Source: Apus apus
Taxonomy: Eukaryota; Chordata; Aves; Apodiformes; Apodidae
Assembly: GCF_020740795.1 (NCBI RefSeq)
Contig: NC_067283.1
Span: 113,341,206-113,405,205 of the forward strand
Direction: 5' to 3'
Length of the DNA stretch: 64,000 nt
Shown here: positions 35,484 to 49,192 of the stretch, piece after piece
How the letters are laid out: each line of letters starts with the position of its first letter
Numbering within the stretch: position 1 is the stretch's first letter
Notes under the pieces: model-generated
What the model was told of the DNA's origin: nothing
Seen by the model: the letters and a program-made list of their open reading frames with translations, nothing else
Database searches by the model: none
Position numbers and translations under genes: made by a program

Positions 35484-35965
35484 GAATCATAGAGTGGCTT
35501 TGGTTGGAAGGGACCGCAGCCGTCATCTGGTCCAGCCCTCCTGCAGGAGCAGCAGGTTGCTCTAAGCCACATCCAAGCTGGCCTTGAACGCTTTCAGGGA
35601 GAAGGCAGCCACAGTTTCTCAGTGCAGCTTGTACCAGTGTCTCATCACCCTCTCAGGAAATAACTTCTTTCTAGTAGCCAATCTAAATCTACCATCTTTC
35701 AGTCGGAATCCATTCTCCCTTGTCCTCTTACTACAAGCCCTTGTAAAAAGTCCCTCCCCATCTTTCCTGTAGCCCCTTCAGGTACTGGAAGGCAGCTATG
35801 AGGTCTCCCTGGAGCCTTCTCCAGGCTGAACAACCCCAGCGTTCTCAGGCTGTTTTCATAGGATGGGTGCTCCAGCCCATCTTCGTGGCCCTCCTCTGGA
35901 CTCGCTCCAACAACTCCATGTCCTCTGTATGTTTGGAACCCCAGAACTGCACACAGCATTCCCTG
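35484..35965 (-). mobile_element. CR1 fragment abutting the GC-rich block
   Basis: GAATCATAGAGTGGCTTTGG then TTGGAAGGGACCGCAGCCG start a reverse CR1 3' end. It runs about 480 bases to AGAACTGCACACAGCATTCC, the region of the C-terminal RT. Frames are broken. Confidence 0.92.
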
Positions 35966-38900
35966 GATGTTCTCCGGGTGTCTGTAGCAGTTCAACATCT
36001 ATACCTCAAGAGTTTAGCAAGGGTTATTCAAGTATTTTTCAGGTCTGTGAGGAACTGATTTAAAATAGCTACAGTCCTGGGCAACAGTGTCAGAAGAGAC
36101 TCACAGTCTGCATAAACCTGGGAAGGCAGAGCTGTGCTTTTTTGCAAGCAATAAAAGTTGTTCTGCTTTTATTACGCCATCATGATTTACCCCAGTGTAG
36201 ATGGAGAGTTGGATAACTGTTTTTGAGACATATTCATATTAGTAAATGATGCTCATGAGAGGGGGCTTTTTGGATGACACCGCGCTGTAATAAAAAAATT
36301 TTAACCCTGACCAGAATAGTTGTGCCACTACAAAATATGTTGGATACACTGGGAACCTGGGGTGGCTTTGCAGATTTTGCTTTCCTAGTTGGAGTGCCAT
36401 GCAGTGGGTATTTTCATCGGTGGTCAACCTCGCTAGTAAACTTTCTTCTGGGAATTTGGTGTATGAAGGAGAGTAAATCCCAGTGATTGTCGTGCCTGTT
36501 GCAGTCTGTGTTTTGCTTTACTTGGGATATGCTCTTTTCCTAGAAAAAATACAGGCAAGCTGTTTGAGAGGTTTCCAAGAGATAATAGAAAAGCAGTGTT
36601 CGCTATAGGAGGTCATTTGCTGTATGACTGTTCTTTAAAAAGGCCTGTTAATTTTGTGGCTTAGTTCACAGTGAAGGAAGGAAAAGAAGCCAAATGTTGA
36701 TATATCATTATTTTTGTGGTATTTACTAAATCTCTGGAACCTAATGGAGCGTGTGGATAACCAAAAGACCATGAAATTTATTCTACCCCACTTCAAAATA
36801 CGCCAAATGCCAAGAGATTCTGGAGGTTTAGGATTGCTGCCAAAATATCTTTATGGTAGTATTTACCCATGGTAGGAGTGTACTAAGTTTCTAATGGGAA
36901 ATCCTAAAATATAATAACTTTACAGCTTTTTTTTCCCCCATATATACCAATAGATTTTATTTGAAAATTACTTCTATTCAGTGATTATTAACTATGTAGC
37001 AAGACTTGATGTATTGTTTTGCTATGAAGATAAAACTGCTTATTTGTAGGGTGTAAAGCTGCAGTCCTGAATCAATTTGTGTTCCAAGTGCCTGTGCTGT
37101 GTCTTTCCTATCAGCTAGCAACCTCTGACGTGTAAAGCTGCTTGACAGAGGATGATGAGGAAGGCAAGTTGAAGTTGGTCTTGTGGCGGGCAGCTGTTAT
37201 TTTTTGTTTGGGTTCAATTCACAATTTTTGAAGAAAATGTGCAAGATATGACATGGTCATGCTTTACTTTCCTTTGTAGATTTTTAGGGAATGGGAAAGT
37301 TATTTTTTTAATTGCTAGCTTTCCTTTGACCTATAGCTGGTCAGATTTTTGCTTAAAGTGATGCAGGACAAAGATCTGGCAAGGTCTGATCCCAGATGGT
37401 TTTATTCTGAGACTTCCTCTGCTTTCAGTTGCCTGTGGTAGAAGCCTAGTTGACCTTTTTCTTGGAGAATGGTGCTAAAGATTTACCATTAATGTTAATT
37501 TTTTGGCATACATGTTTTCCAGAAGAGCACCACCATGTAATCACCTCAAAATGGATCTAACATATTTGTATGCAGTAGTAAGGACTACATTTTGCCTGAG
37601 TTGTGCAGAGACTTTGTCTCGTGGGCTGAAGTTCCATATTTTATAAGAACTCTTCATGTCTGAATTATTTTCAACTTCTAAATATTTTTAATGCTAGGTT
37701 TTAAATTATATCTAGTGCTCTTGAAAGTGTATCCATGTCTCCTGCCATACTACCTCCTAGACTGAGAACTTTCTCTGTTCCTGTGTGGCCAGAGACACAC
37801 TGAGGGGCATCATCTCCCATACTTGGATCCCTCCTTAAAGCACTTTCTGTAACTTAGTCCCTGAAAGTAGGCCAGAGTTTTTGTTGAGTGTATCATTTTG
37901 GTATCTTACACAGTATTGTCTTTTTGTCCTGTGTATCAAACCTGCTTATCAGTTTCTGATGGGTAGTGAGATTTGCTTGCTTTAGATGCAAGGCAAGTGA
38001 GAGTTATCGCAGAACGGTGTGAGGAGAATTTTTCGCCCTTAATATTGCTAATCTGTAGGAATTAGGTAGTCTTCTGTCCTTCCTATGTGGCATTAATAAA
38101 GCTTAACAGGTTATAGTAGACCCTTTTTATCTGAGAGCACACTAATAACTTTGTCTGTTGATCTTTTCTGCTTTTTTAGATGAAGATTCATCAAAAAGCC
38201 AGATGGTTTCTTGAGCTCGTTTCCTTTAAATATATGTAGAATAGTAAAGCTCCCAAAGTATCTTGTTGTATGATGATGAACAACTGAAAACTAGAATTTC
38301 CATATTTAATATGTTTTGAAACTCTGTTAAACGGATCACTGCTGTGTTGTCAGCTCTTCTGTGCTGCAGTCCGTGTGCACTTACAGTAGGCAATTTGATC
38401 TGATGGTGTTGAGTCTTGTGCAAAACTTGTTGCGATATTGTGCAAATGGGCTACTTTTTGGGTTTTCCCTGAGTGAGTAACACATTATTTGAGAAGACCT
38501 TCCTGTGCATGGATGTATGTAGGTGTATGTCTTTTATCTGAGGCCTTCTCATCTGCTGAAGTCAAGGTTCGCTCTTTTGCTTGGTTCATGGATTTATTGC
38601 TGTTCTAACCTTGCCTTAAAAAAAACAAACATACTCTGTCCTGTGGTATTACATTGAAGGGGATTCAACATACCTAATTAAATTCTGAAGCTACTACTTA
38701 AAAGGTGAGTAGACCAAGATACTGCTGTCATTTCTGGGCCTGCTTTTGTGTCCCTGCTTTCTTGATATCCATTATAATTATAATTGTAATTGTAACTATC
38801 ATTTGCTGCATAATTAGAATTGAGTCTAGAACTATTGTTGTGTAACAGAACTTAAAATAGGTTATCTCAAGGTACAGAATCATTACGGCAAATGGAATTT

Positions 38901-39060
38901 GTGTCATCATCTCAGTCTGATGACTTAACACTGATAAAAAGTGGTAATACGACCACGTTATTGCAAGCATTTATTTTTGTCAGTCCATTACCAAAGGAAG
39001 TTATTACAATATATTAAAGAATAGCCTCAAGTTTACTATAATTTCTAAATGTGTACTTTA

Positions 39061-39240
39061 TGGAATAATTCAGGGTGGAAAGGACTTCAAAACATCTTTG
39101 GTTCAACCTTCAAAAAGCAGGCTCAGGTTCAAGGTCAGACAAGGTTGCTTAGGGCCTTATCCCATTGGATCTTGGAAAACTAAGGATGGAGACAGCATAA
39201 CCAGTCTGGGCAACACCCTTCTTCCTTCCCTGCCTCTCTC
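39061..39240 (-). mobile_element. Degraded CR1 fragment
   Basis: GGAATAATTCAGGGTGGAAAGG and AAGGTTGCTTAGGGCCTTATCC are diverged forms of the CR1 3' blocks in reverse orientation. It is a short, old copy. Confidence 0.65.
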
Positions 39241-40860
39241 CCTGTCTCCCCAAAAATCGGAACCTTACTTTTCTAGGTAATACTGGCTCCTTCTAGCAGG
39301 GCTCTTCAGGTGGGCTTTTTAAGCAAGTCCTGTTAATCAAAAGACTGCAAGTCAATAGTGGTACAGAAACAGATGCCTTTGTGTTCGTATCAGCAAGGTG
39401 GAATAATTTATACCTGAACTATTAGGCAAAATTGAACTTCTGTACCGGCTGCTTTCTGCTACATCCCATCTGCAGGAATATCTATGCATCTTCTGATTCA
39501 GAAATGAAGCCTTGAAACTATTTTCCTTAGTCACAGACAATAGTTCCCTTCTGACTTTTTTCCCATGATTTGCTCAGATTATCAGAATAGGAAACAGCAC
39601 GTCTCTGGATGGGCTGTGGCTATTTGTATTATAACTAGCTTCTCTTAAGTCTCCAGTTAAACAATCACCCCATTAATTTTAAATCAAGATTGAAGATCGT
39701 AGTTCAGCTAATACCTGTCTCAGATGTTCCTTGCTTTGATGGTTTAAAGTATCTTGGGAAGACTTTTCTTCACAATTCTGAGAAGAGTTCAAATCTCAGT
39801 GTAGCTGAATTGGCTCATTTTCCTCTTTCATGTTTTCAGTGGTGTAAAAATCTTGGAAGCCCTAGGTGGCCATTTTGAAGCAAGTTTTTTTGATCACAGT
39901 TTTCATATTTACAGGTGCTTACACATATGGGTGTATTGTCTTGTAGGTGATCCAGAGTGTCCTGGAGATAGCTGTACTTCTTCGTGTTTAGTTTGTGAAA
40001 TTCCCTGGATGCTTTATTAACCGAGTAGAAATGAGACTCCTGTGTACTACATCCTGGGTGTACGAAATCTGATGGATTGCAGGAGCTACCACTCTTACAT
40101 AAACAGACTTTCGACCTTGCTTCCTTATGCTGTCATTCCCAGACTGTATTTTTGTTTTGTGCATGAACTGCCCACTGCTTGAAACTAATCCAGCCCCTCT
40201 GCTTTGTTTAACTTAAGGCTTCAGCTGAGGCCTGACTTCTTTCTTGCACAGCTCTGGAGAGCAACAACTTTAAGGGTAGCTGACAGCATTGCTATCTCGG
40301 CATCCACATATTGAATGCTCCTCTCTTTGCTGTCTCCCCTGCCTCCTCCCCACGTTTGCCTCGTGTATTAAACAAGATTCAAGTGGCCTGTGTTAGTTTT
40401 CTAGCAGTGGCGTGCCGCAGGAGGCATCTGTGTTTTCTCAAGCCTGGCACCTCTGGGCAGTGTGGCTTTCTTCACAGCACCACAGAGGTCTTCAGGAGTA
40501 CTAGGGAGAAGCAGAGCGGTCCATGTTTGCCTTTTCAGGGCCCTCACCTCCATGTTAAGAGGTGAAGCAAAGAAAGAAGGTCTTATCTGTCTCTTATTGG
40601 TAGCATGCCTGGTGCTACAACACAAAAAGTGTACAGGAAAGAGCACTGCATGCACTGCCAGGAGTGCAGTGCTCTTCTCTCAAAGGAGTGAAGTGATAAA
40701 GCCAAAGGAGTTAAAAAAACATTAACAGGAAGTTGAAGGCTTTTGTCTTACTTGTTTCCCCTCCTCTGACGAAGCTCTGTTATTTGCCATTATGGGTAAT
40801 TTGCTAATGGTTTTGTGCTCTGCTGGAAGCCTTGAGGACAGTGAGGAAGCTGCTGGTTTT

Positions 40861-41165
40861 CATAGAATCATAGAATGGTTTGGGTTGGAAGGCACCCTAA
40901 AGGTCATGTTGTTCCAACCCCCTGACATCGGCAGTGACACATCCCACTAGACCAGGTTGCTTAGAGCCCCATCCAACCTGGCCTTGAACACTTCCAGGGA
41001 TGGGGCATCCACAACTTCCCTGGGCAACCTGTTCTACTGTCTTACCACCCTCACAGGAAAGACTTCCTTTCTAATAGCCAATGTAAATCTACCCTCTTAT
41101 AGTTTAGAGCCATTATTCCTTGTCCTGTCGCTACGTGCCCTTGTAAAAACTCCTTCCCCAGCTCT
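40861..41165 (-). mobile_element. CR1 3' fragment
   Basis: CATAGAATCATAGAATGGTT and GGGTTGGAAGGCACCCTAAAGG open a well-preserved reverse CR1 3' UTR about 305 bases long. It ends abruptly at the usual region near CTCCTTCCCCAGCTCTAG. Confidence 0.93.
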
Positions 41166-41584
41166 AGTCTTTAGTGGAATACATAGAACCTGTCTCAATG
41201 ATTTCTTCTGATAAATGTGCTTTATCAATACTGTAGTTCTGGAAGGAGACCTGAACAGAGAAAATTGGCTAATGGCTTGAATACTCTAAAAGCCTTTGGT
41301 TTAATTGTTCTTGTAGGTTTTCACTTTGTTTAAAAAATAATTTTATGGTCTTTTAGTGCCTGGTTCTGTTACCTATCCTGCATGTTTGTTGCATCAGTCA
41401 AAGGCCTGAATATATGAGGGAAACTAAAATGCTCTTTTACTGCCACACATTTTTTGTGTCCAGTGACAAAAAGAACATTTCTTGTCCTATTAACGTACCT
41501 AGTGCAGTTGCAGCTTTGTAGCAGATGTACAAAAAAATCACACACACACCACTATCTGGAAAAAGATGCATGTGTAATACTGCT

Positions 41585-41930
41585 TATAGAATCATAGAAT
41601 CATAGAATCATAGAATCATAGGGGTTGGAAGGGACCTTGAAAGATCATCTAGTCCAACCCCCCCGCCAGAGCAGGGTCACCTAGAGTACATCACACAGGA
41701 AGGCGTCCAGGCGGGTTTTGAATGTCTCCAGAGAAGGAGACTCCACAACCTCTCTGGGCAGCCTGTTCCAGTGCTCTGTCACTCTCACAGTAAAAAATTT
41801 TTTTCTGATATTGACCTTAAATCTCCTATGCTCCAATTTGTATCCATTACTCCTTGTCCTATCACTGGTCATCACTGAAAAAAGCTTAACTCCATCTTCT
41901 TGACACTCACCCTTTACGAATGGCTATTAA
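41585..41930 (-). mobile_element. CR1 3' fragment with expanded terminal repeat
   Basis: Four to five perfect units of ATAGAATC precede GGGGTTGGAAGGGACCTTG. The reverse strand of the body still reads [20 protein letters not shown]. It is a young-looking copy of about 345 bases. The expanded terminal unit is the microsatellite normally found at CR1 3' ends. Confidence 0.93.
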
Positions 41931-44040
41931 GTGAAAATAAGATACATGTCCAAGGTCATCCAATTCCTGGTAGAACAAGTAAAGCATTAAGTGTACAAAA
42001 ATATTCCAACTACTCCTGTATTTAGGCTTCATCTTCTTATGAGTGTGTTGTCACTTTTCATTGAAATAGAACTCTGGTGGTAAGGGTTAGTGCACACCAG
42101 GTCTTTGTAGAATCTACTGAATTATGAAGATCTGGAAATAAATGTAGAATACCTTAGAAAATACAGGAAGACTAAAGAACAGTTTCTAAACTAACTATTC
42201 TAATGAACTTCAGGGTTATTTTTTTTCCAGTGTGTGTTTCTCTTTCTCTAATGGATGAAGCACTTGTATGTCTGTGCTTGTTTGTATCTTGCATGGGAGA
42301 AGAGAGCTATGTAAGTGTTTTGTTTTGTGGATTTTTTTAAAGTCATGCCACTGTATGTTTTGCTTGGAAAGAATGCAGTTTGGTGGTATGGTATAGGGAA
42401 CAGGACAGTTGTTCCTGGTTCCCATCCTAATGTGGAAGTGTGTTGGATAGATGAGAGAGGAGTAAATGGGGACAGAACAAATGGAATAAAAACGGAGAAT
42501 GTTTGTAATAAACCTTAAGATATTTGGAGGTGGGAACTTTTGTTGGGTGTGAGGGCTTGACTTTCTTGGGGACAATGAGATGGAACTAGGATGGGGTGAA
42601 ATCCTTATGTCTCTCATATCCAGTTTGGCAAGGTCTGTGTCATGTTCTGTTGCTCTTGTTTTGTGATAAACAGTTTCTATACAAAGATCTGAATCATCTG
42701 TAGATGACTCTTCAGATATACAGTTCTTTTGTTATCAGGACACTTACATTCCAGACTAAGAACTGTGGTGACTTATTAACCCTTTCTGTGTAGATGGTCT
42801 GTAGCAATGGGCTAGAACTCTGTAACTGTAGCATGTTAAAGAGGATTTTGCCTGCTCTGCAGGAATCTGTTAGCACACCCTCATGTGTATGCCAGCTGGT
42901 TATAACCCTGCTCACGTGCCTTTTTTGTTTCCTCTCCTTCAGCACATTGCTATTTGCCTTCAGACCAGGGCAGCAGCCTTGGCTGCTTGATGGTTTTGTC
43001 TTTGTCTGTCCTTGGTCTCTCTAGAAATATGCTAATAAATTATCACTTCATACAGTATCTCCTACTGCTCACAGCTTCAGCCCAGCTTTATTATTCCCTC
43101 TTCATGGACACATGAAGAAGCTGTTGCACCTGGATGTTGATTCACTGCTCAGTCCCAGCATGGTGGCATACTTTTTGACTCAGTCCCAGTCCTTCTCCTC
43201 CCACTCTGTCTCCTCTTCCCAGCATGGTCACTGTTTTGATCACTTGTCCCCATTCACCCTCACCTGGTCATTGCTTAGTCTCAGTTCACGAGTTCTCTCT
43301 TGCCTAATAAAACTATCTAGTTCTGTGCCACTCTAATCTGGTTGCAGAAATGGTGGCTGTGGCAGCTTCTCACATCAAGGGTCTCACCAGCACAGTGCTG
43401 TTGTGGTGGTAGCCTCCAGTGTTCTGTTCACAACGACTCCTTTTTTCCTCTATGTATGCTTTTCTCATTGTTGAGGGAGAAAAACCTTCTTCTCCCTCAG
43501 TAGGAATTCTGGTGGGGCTGCTGGGAAGTTTGATGCTTCTGACAGGAAATGATGTCTTGGTATTTTGCATACATCTTGACACCTTCCTCTACATGGGAAA
43601 GGGAGCATTGAAGCTAAGTGGGAAAAGAAGACTGGATGTGTTTGCTTGTCAAGATAAACATGATGGGCAGAGCAGCTTCAGCCTGCCATAAAGTAGCAGT
43701 GAATGAGAACAGTTGAGGTTTGTGTTGGGGTTTAAATACTCTGAAAAGCTGGTAAAAACACTGCAGCTCTAAAAATCCATTAAGTGTGCACATAAAATGA
43801 CTTGTAGATAATAGTTTTGGTTCTCCCTTTCACAAAAAAAAGGTGCAGTGGAACTGGAAAAGCTTCAGAGCAAATTGGTGAGTGATGAGATATGGCAAGT
43901 ATTCAGCATGAGAATAAGTTCGGTACTGTAGAAACATTTAGCCTCAAAAAGAGACTGCTGAGGAGAAGACAGGAAAGAAACCCATGAATCACAAATAGAT
44001 AGGAAGGAGTAAATGAAATTACTAGGTACCATATAGAGCT

Positions 44041-44605
44041 AGAATCATAGAACAGTTTGGGCTGGAAGGGACCCTAAAGATCATCCAGTTCCAACTGCCC
44101 TGCCATGGGCAGGGACACCTCCTACTAGACCAGGTTGCTCCATGCCCCATCCAGCCTGGCCTTGAACGCTTCCAGGGATGAAACATCCACAGCCTCCCTG
44201 GGCAACCTGTGCCAGTGTCTCACCACCCTCATATTAAGTAATTTCTTCCTAATGCCTAACCTAAATCTCCAGTTTAAAACCATCCCCCCTCATCCTATTA
44301 CTACAAGCCCTTGTAAAAAAAGCCCCTCCCCAGATTTCCTGTAGCTCTTCAGGTACTGGAAGACTGCTATAAGGTCTTCCCGGAGCCTTCTCTTTTCCAG
44401 GCTGAACAACCCAAACTCTCTTCATGGGAGAGGTGCTCCAGCCCCTCTTGGCCATCTTTGTGTTCCTTCTCTGGACTCTCTCCTACAGCTCCGTGTGCTT
44501 CCTGTGTTGGAGGCTCCAGAGCTGGACAGAGTACTCCAGGTGGGGTCTCACCAGAGCAGAGTACAGGGGGAGAACCAACTCCCTTGACCTGCTGGTCACG
44601 CTTCT
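44041..44605 (-). mobile_element. CR1 fragment, half of an inverted CR1 pair
   Basis: AGAATCATAGAACAGTTTGG and GCTGGAAGGGACCCTAAAG start a reverse CR1 3' end, about 565 bases long. It extends into the C-terminal RT region near GGTCTCACCAGAGCAGAGTAC and CCTTGACCTGCTGGTCACG. A forward CR1-derived segment follows immediately. Confidence 0.92.
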
Positions 44606-44927
44606 TCAGATGAAGCATGGGATATGGTTAGCTTTAAAAAGGAATTTGTTCATCTCAATGTGTGAGCTGTGGAGCTGCTTGCCGTGGGATGATATCCATG
44701 CTGAAAGATTACATGGGCTCAAAACTACTAAGACAAACCCATGGAAGACAAATCTGGTAAGGATTAAGTACAAAGATCCTATGGAGTCTCCTTCACTGGA
44801 GACATTCAAAACCTGCCTGGATACATTCCTGTGTGACATACTCTAGGTGATCCTACTCTGGCAGGGGGTTGGACTAGATGATCTCCAGAGGTCCCTTCCA
44901 ACCCCTAAGATTCTGTGATTCTGTGAT
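44606..44927 (+). mobile_element. Chimeric forward CR1: ancient part plus young 3' tip
   Basis: The first part (about 44606-44780) has GTGGAGCTGCTTGCCGTGGG and ATGGAAGACAAATCTGGTAAGG, resembling the 3' region of old amniote CR1. From about 44781 it switches to a young CR1 3' end (GGAGTCTCCTTCACTGGAGAC, GGTTGGACTAGATGATCTCC, ATTCTGTGATTCTGTGAT). The junction suggests a truncated young copy inserted at or near an old one. Confidence 0.75.
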
Positions 44928-47900
44928 CTTGCTTCTAGTCTAAGCCACAAACTGGAATTAGGGCAACTGTTCTGGGGCAACATTGCCACATGTTTGTCCT
45001 GTTTTAAACTCTTCTCTAAGCATCTGACATTAATCATTGTTGGAGACAAAAGTAAGGGGCTAGAGTGAACCTTGGCAGATTCTCCTACAGCTGTTCCCAT
45101 GTTTATGTGCTGTGGGCTTTTCAGCATCTCAATTTTCTCCTCTTTTCCTTGCCACCCTTGATGCTTTCTCTGCAGAGCAATTGAGAAGTCATATACCAAA
45201 ACATGATGTTGCAAATGGTTCTCCACTTGGTGCAATGCAATGGGTACCCTTTGTAGCTCTAGTTCTCTACCACTTACTGTGTGGCTTCTGTGGGGTGTTC
45301 ATAAGAATCTAGTTTGTGCTTACCCCATGTTTTTAATAAAGCTTTCTGAACAGGCATAGGGGTGGAGAGGAGTCTTTGAGACAGCATAGGTTTTGTAGAG
45401 GGTGATGGCTGTAGCTAGACTTGCCTAGAGAAGCATTTAGCTTCCCTTGAGTGAGCTGGTGACAGGCTTCACAGACTTTCTGTAACTTGCTTGATGGGTG
45501 AGGAGAAGTGCAAAGATAAGTTTGGGTTTGTTTGGTTTTTGGGTTTTTTGTTTGCTTTTGTTTTGTTTTTTGTTTGTGTTTTTTAATTAAAATCTTTCAT
45601 TTTTGTGAGTAATTGGAAAAACTTGTTTTTTAAGACGCGTTTTGAAGTACATCGAAGTGTCATGAAATTTAAAAAAATTGGTGTTGCTGAGTTTCATTGT
45701 GAATTTTTTATGTTCTAGTAGTAAGTGATTTTTCTAGGGTATGAAACGCTTCAGCGTCTATTGGAATGGGAAGGCAATATAACTAGCAGTATGAAAAGAA
45801 TAAATGGTATAAATCCACAATACTGAACTTTCTTTTTGGGGTAAACACGGTAATTGCAACTCCCTTTCAATGCATATATGTGAATGCATGAGTGTATAAT
45901 GGGTATGGACTAAAGCTGGCAGTAGATGCCTAATGCTAAAGTAATAAATAATGTTATTCATAAACTGATGACACAGGATTATTATATTGAAGGTTCATCT
46001 AGCTTGGGGCCTGAATTGTAATAGTATTGGGAGAAAAGTGTAAGGCTAAGTTAAATATTGTGCAGTGGGAAAAGGAGGATCTCTGTTGCAATTCAGGTGC
46101 GTTTGAAGCCAGAAGTTGCATTGAGTTTATTAAGTCTGAGAGACGTTGTGAGTTTTATCCTGAAGTAGCTAGCTCGGTCCCTTTCTGAACCAACTTAGGT
46201 TTATAGTCCTCACACATTTGAGGGGGGTATATACCCCAATCTAATAATGCGTTATGTGTTTAAGACAGAAAAAAGACCTTTCAGTTGTGGCAATTGTAGA
46301 TAAAGCATCTGGTATGTCCTTTCATTCTGGTCTTTGCAGGCACGCAGAGAGAGAAGTAACAGTATTGCAGACAGTAATGTAACAGTTTCACAGCTGCTTA
46401 TAAAACCAGATTACATATCTGCACACTGGGAAATTTCACCATTAGCCTTGTCTAACATGTTGTTCCTTTACAGGACTCAACAGGATTGTTCCTTATAATG
46501 TAAGATACTTGTGGTTTCAGAGGATAGAAAAGTTTTTGTATGGCATTTACTTACAGGGTTTAAAAGGAAGGTTCTTTGCACTAAGAAACTTTGTCATCAG
46601 CCTTCAGTTACTGTCAGAGTAGATAGGGAGATGTATTGTTCTGGTATGTAGTTTGTGGGGGAAGGTTTAAAAGATACCAGGTTACGTAGACTTTGCAAAG
46701 GGTTAGAATATTAGTACAAACTTAGGACAAGGAAATAAAATAAAACATAATTGCCACTCATATGCCTTAAAAGCAATGAGCCAGACAGTAGATTATAAAG
46801 ATTGTCAGCTTAAACAACAACAAAATCAGTGTTTTTACAAGAAACAAATCTGAAAACAATGCAAGAGGGTGATTATTACTATCTACTTTTTAACCTTTAG
46901 ATGTACTTGAGTCTCATTTTACACATTTTTCCCCCAGGCAATCAGCAAAGCTAGGTTTTACATTAGTTTTGATTTGTGGGTTACGTTACTTAAAACTTAA
47001 AGATCATGTGATTACTTTTCTTTTCTGTAGGAGCATTTTATTTTTAAAAACTTGGCATTAACCACAGGAATTGTGGAGGGAAATAGTAGTTAAGTGGGCA
47101 TGAGAACAGGGCAGAGAATTCAATTCTTACACGGTTTTACAATTTTAGATAAATGGTTCCTATGCTTATTGATGGTTTATTAAATCTAATTAATTCAGAG
47201 GAGAAATTAGGTCCAGCAAAATGTGTTCTGATTTGTCTAACGTTTTTTAGAAAACCTCATAATTATCAAAAAAGGGGAATGCATCACTTTTGCTGATAAC
47301 GAAGTTGCTGAGTTGATCAAACAATATTGTATATGAGTCTAAGTGAAAAATATTGCACGTCACCTGGGTTCCTATTGTGGCTGCTGAGTATTTCTAAATA
47401 TTTGTTAGTTAACATCGTTATAGTTCATTGTATTGGGAGCTAGGTGAAACAATTGGAGAAGTGATGGAAAGGAAAATTAGAACATGATTTCACATCATCA
47501 TGGAGCCTAAAATGTAAGACCACTGATGCTATGATGTGTGGTGGGTTATTTTTATATTTTGAGCAAGGAGGGATGATTTAAGAGACCACTGAATGCTGAT
47601 TTCATTTGCTTTGTTAAATGTATATTTTAAATGGAAGAAGAAAAATGGATTTAATTGTTATGAGATCTGCAGCCAGTAGATCGTAAAACCTCTCCATTTG
47701 CTTATTAGCAGCACTGTGCCCAGTTAGAAAAAGAAGAAAGAAGATGATAATGTAGTTTGTGTTTTTCTGATCTGGCATTAACTGGAATGAATTAACAAAC
47801 AGTTTTTTGAGGGAGATCCCCAAGTGTCAGTAGTATTGTAGGGTTTAACTGCAAGAAAAGTATATTTCAATGTTTGTTTTTTTCCCAGCACTATGACTTT

Positions 47901-49182
47901 TTAAAAATGCTCTTCATTGCCGAGCCTTTTTAGCGGGCACAATGTCACTGAACAGAGCTCACCACTTCTTTTTTGCATTTTTTGGTACAAGTCTCAACAT
48001 AACACTCAAACTTTTATTGGCCTTCTTTAGTTGTTGCAGCAGTAACAAACCAAATGACTGGTTTGGAAACCTGTGGCTGGTGACCCACCTGTGTTCTCTT
48101 CAAATTACTTTCTTTGCTGACAAAAATATTCAGAAGCTGTGCAATACTACCACACTTCTGCAGAGTTTGTGTTAAAAGTGATTGGACATTTTTTTTCTGG
48201 GGAAAATTCTATTAAGCTTTTAAGTCAAATGATGCTCCCTTGGGAAGCTCTGGAGTTGCAAATGACTTCACTGTGGAGGAGTGTATCAGTATTCACTTGC
48301 TAGGTACTACTTCTTTGCTATATGCTTCTCATATAGGCCACTGTCCCAGATAGGATGCTGAGTTGAACAAGTCTCTGGCCTGATTTTTTTGCTTGCTGTT
48401 CTTACTTTGTTTCCTTGAGCCTCACAATTTTTTTACTTGCTGCTTTATTGTGCATTTAAGTCCTCAGCTTCCAGAGTCTGGCTAGCATGTTATCTTTTGT
48501 GGCATTATGCCAGTGTTTATGGGGCTGCAGCAAAAGGAAGTTCTGGTTTGCTGTTTACATCTGAAATGCAGAGTGAATCTGATAGGTTACTTCTATTTAG
48601 TGAAACTGAAACTTCATACCTGGTGCCTCAGTCTCTCTGGCAGGCATGAGTCCCAGTGTGTTCAGTTTCTAAAAAGAGTAATGCTTTATTTTTTGCTAGA
48701 TAAAACTACACTAATTGCATGCATAGAAATATAAACAAACAATGCTGGAAAAAAGTTAAAAAGGAATTCTTTAGTTTGGTTTTGTAAGTTTAACTATGTA
48801 ATATTGTAAAGAGAGGAAATTGTACCGTGGAAAATCAGTACCTGCTAAAACTCTTAAAAAACACACAGAGGATAAACTAAGGCAAGCTAGTACATAATGA
48901 AATGGAAGCACAAAACTAGAGTGAAGAAGGTGATAAGTTATGGTTGTAAAGGAATTAACAAAAAGTGAGAGTGAAATTAAGATTGAAGAAACTTACTTGA
49001 AATTTGATTTAAATAAAATGTGCATACAGATCTGTTTTCATATTGTGAAACTGCAGAATCCAGAAGCCCAATGGGTTGTATGACATTGTTACTGTGGTTA
49101 AAATGTGGTCAGTACTACAAGTGCATGTGTTTGTTTTTAGAAAAGTATGTCAATCTGCAGTAGCTTTTGAAAAAGAAAACAC

Positions 49183-49192
49183 ACACACACAC
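49183..49192. repeat. Short AC dinucleotide tract
   Basis: A run of CA units within AAAACACACACACACACACC. Minor microsatellite; exact limits are approximate. Confidence 0.5.

Noticed and set aside
38179..38240. TTTTTTAG followed by ATGAAGATTCATC as a possible exon
   Set aside because: It opens only about 19 codons before a stop and shows no SPIDR similarity.
42216..42617. 133-codon - strand frame
   Set aside because: It has no domain or splice context, and its His/Ile/Pro/Ser-rich composition is typical of chance frames in this DNA.
46340..46498. Exon-like stretch after a TCTTTGCAG acceptor, open for 52 codons
   Set aside because: It has no donor or poly-A signal and no similarity to the expected SPIDR exon 6. 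It ends in a stop, so it probably arose by chance.
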